The notes beneath the pieces are model-generated. The model searched no databases and was not told where the DNA came from. It saw only the letters and a program-made list of their open reading frames with translations. 14,893 bases of DNA from the NCBI GenBank assembly GCA_964215915.1, contig CAXPEB010000011.1, positions 1 to 14,893 of the forward strand, given 5' to 3'. Shown in pieces: positions 6,116 to 14,893 of this stretch. Source of the stretch: UBA8524 sp964215915. Lineage in GTDB: Bacteria; Bacteroidota; Bacteroidia; UBA8524. Numbering within the stretch: position 1 is the stretch's first letter; the number at the start of each line of letters is the position of its first letter. The position numbers were made by a program, and so were the translations under genes.

Positions 6116-7425
6116 CCGGCAATTTTACGAATGGCCTCGCGTAACAGATCAATATCCTCCCGGTTATTGCTCAGGTGTGGGGTTATCCGCACTCCCTGAA
6201 CCACAGGGTGATTGATTGCCACGCTGAATATCCTGTCTTCTTTCCAAAGCTTGTCTGCCAGCTGCTCCGGGCTATATCCTTCCACGGCAAAAGTGGCGAT
6301 GGCGCAGCTGCTGCCCGGGTATTCCGGGATCAGGATGTTTACCTTCTTATGTCTCCTGAGTTCCTGTGTCCAGCTTTGCTGCAGGTACCTCAGGCGGTTC
6401 TCCTTGTTCTTTACGCCGCCCATGAGGGTGTGGAGTTGTATGGATTTTTCAATGCATTCAATGGTACTGACCGGTCTTGTGCCCTGGTGTTCAAAGCGCC
6501 GGATATCCGTTTGGGCACGTTCCGTATCCCCGGTGAGGGGCCATATCTCCGGGATGCGGGATTTACGGAGGTACAAAAACCCGAGTCCGATCGGGTTACA
6601 CATCCACTTGTGCAGGCTCCCTCCCACGGCATCCGCGTTGCAGTTTTTCCAGTCGGTATCCAGATGTGCCACCGAATGGGCGGCATCCACCACGATGAAC
6701 AATCCGGGATTTTTTTTCCTGGCTCCCTCGATGATGGGTTCCAAAGGAATGACTTGTCCGCTAAGGTTGATCAAATGGGTCAGGTGAAGCATTCGGGTTT
6801 TGGGACCAAGCGCTTCCAGGTAGGCATTAACCACTTCTTCAGGTGTTTTGGGACGCAGAGGCACTCTGGCTTTCTTTATGATGATCCCATAACGTTTTTG
6901 CTGCTGCCGGAAAGCCTCATCCATAGACCCGTAATCCTGATCCCCGATGACCACTTCATCGCCGGCCTTCCAGGGGAAGCCAGAGATCAGGATATTGAGG
7001 CTTTCGGTGGTGTTGCGGGTAAAGGCAAGTTCCTCCTTGTCCCAGCCGAAAAACCCGGCCAGCGCCTTTCGGCTGTTTTCTATGGAAGCTTCCTGTTCTT
7101 TACGCATGAAATAGGAACTCCGGTTCTGGATGTATTCCTGCCTTTCACGCTGGAATTTCCGTACCGGTAGCGAAGCATGGGAAAAATACCCGTTCTCCAA
7201 CTGGCAGAAGGATTCAACGCGGGGAAAAAGCTGCTGGACCCCTGCCCAGGCTGCTTCATCCGCAGGGTCTTCCAGTCCGGAGGAAAACAGCCCTCTTTGT
7301 ATCCATTCTTCAAGACTTCTCTCCTCTCCGTAACGGATACGAAAATCGCTTGTTCCCAATAGAGGGTGACTGAAAATTCCCATTATGCCCAAACCGGAAC
7401 TTTGCATAAACATCCTGCGGTTCAT
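6112..7425 (-). CDS. Tat-signalled PLP-dependent class V aminotransferase-fold protein
   Basis: This 437-residue protein belongs to the class V aminotransferase fold that includes cysteine desulfurases and isopenicillin N epimerase. TRNTTES (136-142) is the phosphate-binding segment, VDAAHS carries D247 (pyridine nitrogen) and H250, and K273 in GGSLHKWMCNPIG is the predicted Schiff-base lysine. The N-terminus, MNRRMFMQSSGLGIMGIF, resembles a twin-arginine signal (NRRMFMQ), implying export of the folded, cofactor-loaded enzyme. I chose the ATG at 7425 over the in-frame GTG at 7461 because it puts the twin arginine at residues 3-4 and a TAnnTTTG element lies just upstream. No desulfurase cysteine loop is evident, so epimerase, lyase or racemase chemistry is as likely as transamination. 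Coupled to the GT39 gene downstream. Confidence 0.85.
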   Translation of the reverse strand: MNRRMFMQSSGLGIMGIFSHPLLGTSDFRIRYGEERSLEEWIQRGLFSSGLEDPADEAAWAGVQQLFPRVESFCQLENGYFSHASLPVRKFQRERQEYIQNRSSYFMRKEQEASIENSRKALAGFFGWDKEELAFTRNTTESLNILISGFPWKAGDEVVIGDQDYGSMDEAFRQQQKRYGIIIKKARVPLRPKTPEEVVNAYLEALGPKTRMLHLTHLINLSGQVIPLEPIIEGARKKNPGLFIVVDAAHSVAHLDTDWKNCNADAVGGSLHKWMCNPIGLGFLYLRKSRIPEIWPLTGDTERAQTDIRRFEHQGTRPVSTIECIEKSIQLHTLMGGVKNKENRLRYLQQSWTQELRRHKKVNILIPEYPGSSCAIATFAVEGYSPEQLADKLWKEDRIFSVAINHPVVQGVRITPHLSNNREDIDLLREAIRKIAG

Positions 7426-7428
7426 ATT

Positions 7429-7436
7429 CAAACATA
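7429..7436 (-). promoter_or_regulatory. Candidate -7 element for the PLP enzyme/GT39 pair
   Basis: The minus strand reads TATGTTTG, an exact TAnnTTTG match, ending only 3 bases before the preferred ATG at 7425. No convincing TTG is seen at the -33 distance. If used, the message would be nearly or fully leaderless. Confidence 0.3.
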
Positions 7437-7502
7437 GGCATAAGACCGTTCTTTTAATCACCCGAACTAACGGTTAACTTAGCCGCGACCTGCTAAATTC
7501 CG

Positions 7503-10500
7503 ATGATATACCCTTTCCGCTACCGCTCTGCCCTGCTTGTTTTCCTGTTGCTGACGACCTGTTACGGAAACGTGTTTTCCCAGGGGCTTCAGGAACTGAT
7601 CCAACAAAACCAGGAAGAAGAACTCCGCGAGTACCTGGCCAAATACCCGGACTCTGCAAGCATCCGTCTGCCCTCCACCCTCTACCCCGTTCACTTCGCC
7701 GCCCGGGAAAACAAGGCCAATGCTCTGGAGGTCATCCTGGAATTCGACTCGAACACGTCTTACCTGTTTTCCTATAAAGACGACCGGTATACTGCGCTAT
7801 ACCTGGCTCTGTATAACAAAGCCTTTACCTGTGTCGAACTACTCCTGGCAGCCGGGGCAGACACGGCCTTCCTCAGCACCACCGGAGAGAGTTTCTATTC
7901 TTTTATCGACCACCTGAATAACCCAGCCCATTTCCAGGTGGCCAAAAGCCGTCTCTTTTATTGGAAACAGGGAATTTATATGACCCGGGCTCTGGAAGAA
8001 GAAGACTTTGATAAAGCCCTGGAACACCTGAATAAGGGCGCGGACATCGACCATATCGGGTCCGGTGGCTGGAATAACCTGCACCTGGCCATCCGCGACG
8101 GAAAAAATGCCCGGGTGGATTGGCTGCTTAAACGCGGTGCCAATGTGGAGATTCCCGGAAACGAAGGATTTCGTCCCATCCACCTGGCTACCCGAAACAA
8201 CCGCATCCTGTTTTACGATGCCCTGATCCGGAAAGGTGCGGGCAGTAATGCGGAAACGGATTCTTTTGAAACGCCTTATGCCCTTGCGGAACGGCACCAA
8301 TGCGAATGGATACTGGCCTATATGGCCGATCCGGAAAAGACACTTTTTGAATACCTGGAATGCAAAAAATTCTGGGACCAGCTTAGAAAAGGCGATTCCA
8401 AAAAACTGAGCCAATGGGAAACGCGACCGGATATTCTGAATAAAAAGGCGGAAGACAGAAGCAGCTTCCTGGCTCAGGCCATTTACGGAGGCGATCGCAA
8501 ATGCATTCGCTGGGCCATGGAACATGCCCCTGACCTGAATGCGCGCGACATCTTCGGCTATAGCCCCATCAACCTTGCCCTGCTCCGCGATGATGCCTAT
8601 GCCTATTATCATCTCTTCCGGGCGGGGGCCGATACCTCCGTGGAAACGGAAAATTACAGCAGCCAATACCAGCTCATTGCCACGAACCCCGGAGAACGTA
8701 TCCTGCTGCTCACCCACCTCAACGGGTATTACACCCTGGAAGAAGCGATCTATTGCCTGAAGAATAAAGACAAATCCTCCATGCAGGAATTGTTCGACGA
8801 CCCGGGATTTGACCCCACTTTCCAGATGCCCGAGACAAGAACCTCCGTTGTGCACTGGGCGGCAGGCTTCTATCACAGAGAGCTTCTTTTAAAATGTCTG
8901 GAAAAAGACTGTGACTTTTTTACTTCCACAAGCTCCGGATACTTGCCGGTGGTGCAGCTTGCGGGTTCCTATGATTTGGAACTGATTGATGAGGTTTACC
9001 GGAAACTGGGACGAAAAAAATGCTTCGAAATTGCCGGGCGGGAACTGGAAAAAAGTAAGTCGGGGTTTGTGAAAGCCTACCCCAACTCGCCTTCAAAAAC
9101 CGTAACCGCTTACTTGTTTTATAAGGCCCTTTCCGACACGGAACCGAAAAAGGCGAAAAAACTCTGGCGGAAAAAACCGGACTACTCTCTACCCGATGAA
9201 AATGGCATGACGGCCTTCCACATGGCAGCAAGGCAAAATATGCCGGATATGTTCCGGGCGATGATACGGGATGGTGCAAACCCGTTTGAACCCGGAACCT
9301 ACACCTTCTCTCCTGCCTTTTTGCATGCGTATAATTTCCATATGGATGCGGTGCTTGATCTCCTGGAGCAAAACCCGGAGTGGACCAGAAGCAATGAGTT
9401 CAAAGTGCTCTGTGAATCGGGGAACATGCGGGAACTCGAATGGTTGCGTTCCGACCCCGAAAGGTTCGAAAGGGAGCACCGGAACTACCAGGCGGGACTT
9501 TCGTTGCTGGATGACCGGAAATATGAGTCGCTCAGAGCCCATATCCTCCGTTCGGGTATGGATATGGCGTTCCGTGGTAACGAGGGGTATACGCTCCTGC
9601 ATGCTGCAGTGGCACGAAAAGACTCCCTGGCCGTACTGTTACTTTTACAACTGGGTTGTCCTGCCGATAGTAAAGGGAATTCAGGAAAAACCCCGCTTTC
9701 CCTGGCTATGCAAAATGACGAGGAGGGCATTGCCAGACTGTTGGTCGACTACGGTGCCGATATTACCCTTGAAGACGACAACGATAAAGAACCCATTGAT
9801 TACTGCAGCACGATTCCCTGCTATTTGCTCGGACTCAACCTTAAGGATCGGCTGATCGGTGAGCTTACCTGCAACCTCGTTTTCCTGCACCTGCATCTGG
9901 ATGAACTCAAATCGGCCCAGGCCGCTGGGGCAAAATGCCTGAACCCGGATTATATAAACCCGGATTATGGCGAGGCCCTTATCCATGCTGCCGTTCAAAG
10001 TGAAAACAAACAAGCCATTTCCTGGGTACTGGCCAAAGGAGCGGATATCAATCTCTTTAGCCGGGGAACCGATAGCAGCTACAGTCCGATCATGATGGCG
10101 GTTAGCGAAAGTTCCCCGCAACTCATTCCCTATCTGCTCAGCTTCGGTGCCGATCCATACCTGAAAAATGTGGCCGGACTCAATGCTTTTGACCTGGCAG
10201 GTGACCTTACGGAAGTACGGTTGTTGCTACAGGGAGACCCTTCCGCTACACAGCGGGTCACGCTCTGGTCGGCGGTGCAGGAAGGCGACGAAGCCAAAGC
10301 CCTGGAACTCCTGGATAATGGAACTGATCCCAATACGGTTTTTACGAATGGCGGGTTTACCTCTTTGCACTATGCGGCCCGTGATAATCGTCCGCAACTG
10401 GTATTTCACCTGCTGGCACATGGGGCGGAAAACCGGCAAAACGCTTCGGAGAATACTCCCCTTGGACTGGCGCTCTACAACGGCAACCTCACCTGTGCCT

Positions 10501-13500
10501 GGCTGCTGGTAAAAAACGGGGGCACGCTCACTCCTGCTGATAAAGAATTGCTGAAAGAAAGTGAATACCTCGGCAAATGGTCCGGTTTAACGGAAGAGTT
10601 GCTGGACGACCGTTTTGCCGGCCTGTCAGACAAGTTCCCGGTAAATGAACTGAAGCTGCTGGTGATTAACCAGGACAGTCTCTTTATGGCCTTTCTCAAA
10701 GAAGAAGGCACCAATCTTATGGTAACCGATCAGTATGGATGGAATGTCTACCATTATGCAGCCCGGCATGACCTGCGGGAGGTGCTGAACAAGCTACCCG
10801 TGTCTCATCCCTTCATCAATGCGGAACTCCGTGAAGAAGCCCTTACTCCCTTTCACCTGGCAGTGATTAACGGGTACGACAGCCTGGCTATGGACCTCCT
10901 TGATAGGGGAGCTGACAGCAGCATCCTGGCCTATGATTCCCTGCATTGGACCGATCTCGCCATTATGAACGAACGGGTGGAACTGGTCGTCCAAATTCTT
11001 CCCGACAACCCTAAGGTTAAAGAGGTCCAGTTCTGGCAAGCGGTATACAATGCCGACCTGTCCGGGATACGGAAATTTTTGTCGGCCGATCCACAGCTCG
11101 CCTATGTACGGAATGAATATGGGTTTACCCCGATCATGTACGCCTGCCGGAACCAGGATGAAAAAAACATTGAACTCTTCCATCTCCTGATGGAGAAAAA
11201 ACCCGACCTCAATATCCAGAATGCTTCCGGCTGGACCGCTTTGATGCTTGCCCTGCATAATGGCAATATTCTCCAGGCTTATGAACTCCTGAAAGCAGGC
11301 GCGAACCCTTCCCTGCTGAATGATTCCCTGCAAAATGCACGGGATATTGCCGAGGATGCGGAGTATGCCGAGAGCCGTACCTTTTTTGAGAACCCGGCGA
11401 AAAGCTATGCCAATTACATGCTGATTCAGGGTGCCATGAAAGGGAAGCTAAACATGGTACGATCAGGAATACTGGAAGGTGCGGATATGGAAGCCAAAGA
11501 CATCCATGGCTGGACAGCTCTCGCTTATGCCGCCCGCGATGGGCACCTGGAAATCCTGGAAATTCTGGGGGATGCCGGAGCCGACATCGACCCGGAATTA
11601 TTCGCTAACGATTATGGAAGGGTAAGCGCCTTATGGCTTGCTCTTTACAACAAACACTTCACCTGTGCCTATTGGTTGGTGAAGAAGGGTGCCTCTACGG
11701 ATTTTATCGATGGAAAAGGAAAGAAGCTTCAGGAAATTGCCGCCGGAGCCGGTGAATATTTTGTGCTTCTGCTGAGTGACCCCGACCTGGCCAAACACCG
11801 TACAGAGCTCTCCCAGTTGATGGAAAAGGCGCTGGAATACAACAGCCCGGTATTGGTAGACGAAGCCCTGTACCAAGGCTTTCAGTGGGAATTCCCTGTC
11901 GGGGAATACCAGCGTCCGGCTCTCATACAAGCTTTGTATGAAAACAATTATGAAGCCGTGACCTCTCTGCTGAAACGGGGAGCCGACCCCAACAGCAGTT
12001 TTGAATTCAGCGATGGAACGTTCTCCGCTCCGGAACTGGCCCTGATCCGGAACAATGAGCCTGCCTTCCTTGCTTTGGTGCTGAATGGTGCCGAATTTCC
12101 CTCGGATCCCGGACGATTGATCCCATTTGCCGGAATTGAAAGCCTGGAGGATGATCTGGAAAAAATCCGGCGACAACCGGAAGCACACCGGGGCTGGTGG
12201 GATCTGCTACTCAATGAAGACAGCGCCTCACTGGCCGGTTTCTATTTTGAGCACCTAGCAGATACTTTCAGTCGCCTCACCACCCTTGAAAAACAGCGCT
12301 TCCGCGAGCAAATGGTTCGCAGGAAATATGACCCGGGACTGACCCGTAATTGTCTGCTTCCCCTGCAATCGGAAGAGCAGTTCGGGGATATGGTGAATGT
12401 TGCGGTTGATGTTTTCGACCCACTTTACCTGAGTCGCTTGCTGATTTACGGCAAACGGCATGACTATGCCTTACCTGACAAGGTCACTTCGCGTGTGGAT
12501 TATGCCAAAAAACATGCTGTCGGGTACCAGCTCCGTAATTACGATAACCCGGACTACGACCGTCTCGCCGCTGAAGCGCTCCGGTTCTTCGAAGCAAAAG
12601 CAGGAACACCTGTTCCGGAAGGGATTTTTGGCTGGTTGTATCGGGATACGCTCTCTGCAGAGGTACTATACCTGGACGTCAACCGATCGGAAAGATTGCC
12701 GGAGTTTCTGCTCCGTGAAAATTACTGGCACAACCTTAATCCCAATGCCCGTGAATTATTGGTACACTTTTGCATCGCCAATCACCTGGATACGGACCCC
12801 TTGCTGGCCCGGTTGCAACCCGGGGAAAAAGAAGAGTTTCTGAATCTATCGCTCAAACATGCTATCCTGGAAAAGGACACGGTCACTTTCAGCAGGGTAT
12901 TAACCTCCGCCGGACAAACGGACAGCCTGCTCAACTATACGGAAAACACTTTTTCATACAGAAAGAACTTCCTTAGTCTCATCCTGAAAGAAGAAAGCAG
13001 CCGGCTGTTCCTGCCTTTTATTCCGGAAAACAGGCTCTTCCGGGAAGAATGGATACTGGACCCCAATAATCCGCTGGAATCGGCTTACCGCGACGAAGAT
13101 CCTCTCCTGCTTGCCCGTTTATTGCCCATGGCTGGTTCTTCCCTGTACCGGCAAGGTGCAGAAGTGCATTTTATCTTCTCCGGGCTCAGTGCTTACCCGG
13201 AAAATTCGGAAGACACTACTGTCCAAACCGTAGTCTATCAATTCCTGAAAAACGAAAAGACCGAGGACCTGGAAAAGCTGAGGTACTATTCCAATTGGTT
13301 AGAGATGGAGTACGACCTGCTTCAATACCTTGTGCGTTATTCTTCCAATACGCATGTGGTAGCCGGACTGCTCAACCAGGGGTTTGTTTCAAACCGGAGG
13401 AATAACAAAGGATTGACGGCACTGGACATAGCCCGGGAGGAAGGGAAAAAGCTGTTTGAAAAGATGTTGCTGAACCCGGGAAATGCGGAGCTCTATCTGG

Positions 13501-14874
13501 AGTTGGATCAAGTACTGAGAAAAAGCCCGGAACTGGCCGACCTGAGAAAATTTCAATCCATACTGCCCTATTGGCAAGACCAGGAACAAAACGGATTGCT
13601 TCAAATAGCCATTGAACAGGATAATAAGAAGCTCTTTACGGATCTGCTGAACTCCGGCATCCCCTTCAGCAATCAAAACCGTAAGGGCTACACCTACCTC
13701 CATAGCCTGGTTGCCGAAGACCGGCAGGGCTGGCTGAAAAAGGAGGACCTGAAACCGGCTATGCTGGCAGCCAAAGATTTCCAGGGCAATACGCCGCTCC
13801 ACCTGGCCATTCAGGAACGCAACGAGTACTTTATCCGCTTGCTGGCGGGCCTTTCGGATAAGAGCCTGAAAAACGAAGAAGGCGAAACCCCGGAACTCTT
13901 GGCCATCAATCAGTCGTGTGAGGCCTGCAGGCTGCTTCTGAAAAACCCGGAGGCGGATGTCACCCCCATCGCGGGTTATTCCTTCAATATACAAATCAAC
14001 GAGGCCTTTGACCGTCACGACTACCGCAAGGCTTATGAACTGGCTCAGCAAAGAAGCAACAGCAACCGCCTGTGGTATGGGGTAAAATCGGAAAAATACA
14101 TCGAGGACTACCTGGAACAAAATATCTTCCTGGCCTATTCGGGTAATGTGGTGCAATCCTCCCTGAATCACCTGGAGATGGGTCCGGTACTGCGTGAATA
14201 CTACCGCAATAATCCTATCGAACTGGGCAAGCAGCTGTGTGAGCTGGCGCTATCTGCGCATATAGCCAACAAACATGGGCAGGCACTGCTGTTTGCGGAA
14301 GAAAGCTTCAGCCTGCTGGACAAAAGGTCATTTTCGGCCGGAAGCAAATTTCCCTCACTTTTTGAAGTAATCGCAGAGGCCTACCAGGAAATGGGACAAC
14401 CTGAACAGGTAAAATCCGTGTACCGGCGTTTTTCCCCGTACCTGGTGCAGCAGGCATTCGATAAGCACATAGAAATTGCCCTTATACTCGAAAAGAGCGA
14501 TCTGGATGAACTGGCCGCACCACATTGGAACCTGGTCATTCAGCTGTACAAATCGACCCCGTCACGATACATCCGAAGCTACCCGGTAGCGCTGAGATAT
14601 TTGTATAAACATCTAAGGGAAAAGGAGCCTGAACTGGCTGAAGACCTGATTAACCGGCTTCGGAGTATGGCCGAAGAAGAAGATACGGAAGAGCTGTGGA
14701 GCGCACTGGGCAATACCGCCTTACAGGCAGACCAGGACAGCATCGCCGAATTGGCTATTGAAAAGGTGCTGGCCAAACGAAGCTCCGTGAAAGAAAAGAC
14801 CTTTGTGGATGCCGGATACCTCAATAAACTGTGTAACCTGAAGTTCAAACGGGGGCAGCATGCGGAAGCCTTCC
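7503..14874 (+). CDS. Giant exported ankyrin-repeat protein, 3' end missing
   Basis: One frame stays open from ATG at 7503 to the window end; 2457 codons precede the adapter. The product starts MIYPFRYRSALLVFLLLTTC, with arginines, a hydrophobic core and a likely signal peptidase I cut after VFS (26|27). Ankyrin repeats of the TALxxAxxxGxxxxxxxLLxxGAD type are visible at about 50-125, 188-255, 568-600, 694-760, 823-905, 945-1010, 1078-1141, 1206-1271, 1335-1401, 1470-1500, 1968-1990 and 2028-2136. Repeats are irregular and interspersed with helical stretches; 1510-1960 has almost no clear consensus. From about 2160 the sequence turns TPR-like (AEAYQEMGQPEQVKSVYRRF near 2290; KFKRGQHAEAF at the end). 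Ankyrin and TPR arrays bind proteins, so an envelope scaffold or recognition role is likely, but the target is unknown. It is divergent from the PLP enzyme gene with under 80 bases between, and no clear promoter of its own. Confidence 0.9.
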
Positions 14875-14893
14875 AGATCGGAAGAGCGTCGTG
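14875..14893 (+). other. Illumina TruSeq adapter read-through at contig end
   Basis: The last 19 bases, AGATCGGAAGAGCGTCGTG, match exactly the start of the Illumina TruSeq adapter as read through from a short insert. This is not genomic. It keeps the ankyrin frame open by chance (residues after F2457 read QIGRAS) and shows that the assembly broke here. Confidence 0.95.

Noticed and set aside
6175..7170. Plus-strand open frame of 331 codons
   Set aside because: Fully antisense to the PLP enzyme gene, whose catalytic motifs show which strand is real.
7545..7565. Lipoprotein signal (LTTC at residues 17-20) in the ankyrin protein
   Set aside because: The residue before the cysteine is T, not G, A or S, and VFS|Q further on is a better ordinary signal peptidase site; lipidation remains a weak alternative.
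7839..8876. Minus-strand open frame of 345 codons
   Set aside because: It lies wholly antisense to the ankyrin frame, shows no domain, and its composition (rich in V, F, G, I) is the mirror of the ankyrin coding strand.
13389..14171. Minus-strand open frame of 260 codons
   Set aside because: Antisense to the ankyrin-repeat gene, with no recognisable motif or plausible start signal; a shadow of the coding strand.

Overview
The window looks like a piece of a Bacteroidota (probably flavobacterial-type) chromosome of about 50% G+C. Pointers to that group are A-rich leaders instead of Shine-Dalgarno sites, TAnnTTTG-type -7 promoter elements, a 'VFS|Q' signal peptide end, and intergenic repeats. 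This is inference from style, not a taxonomic match. The last 19 bases are an exact Illumina TruSeq adapter sequence, so the window stops at an artefactual contig end.

Layout. 1-95: tail of an unidentified plus-strand gene. 96-484: gene-free, repeat-rich spacer. 485-2693: three minus-strand genes, transcribed in the order TauE/SafE (TSUP) permease, GNAT acetyltransferase, short-chain dehydrogenase. 2694-2959: divergent control region with two CRP/FNR-type palindromes exactly 50 bp apart. 2960-4222: sulfide:quinone oxidoreductase (SQR) on the plus strand, followed by a strong hairpin. 4349-4522: a 57-residue coiled-coil-like protein on the minus strand. 4622-7425: a minus-strand pair, a Tat-signalled PLP-dependent class V aminotransferase-fold enzyme whose stop overlaps (ATGA) the start of a GT39/ArnT-like membrane glycosyltransferase. 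7503-14874: half of the window is a single open reading frame for a giant exported ankyrin-repeat protein (at least 2457 residues), whose end lies beyond the window.

How the genes fit together. SQR oxidises sulfide and feeds electrons to the quinone pool. The divergent TSUP permease is of the family that exports sulfite and related sulfur anions. With a shared pair of palindromes between them, they form a plausible co-regulated sulfide oxidation or detoxification unit. The aminotransferase/GT39 pair appears translationally coupled and may act on the same envelope product. The giant ankyrin protein is built by repeated duplication of a multi-ankyrin module (four recognisable copies) and changes to a TPR-like helical region near the window end, so its C-terminal domain is missing here.
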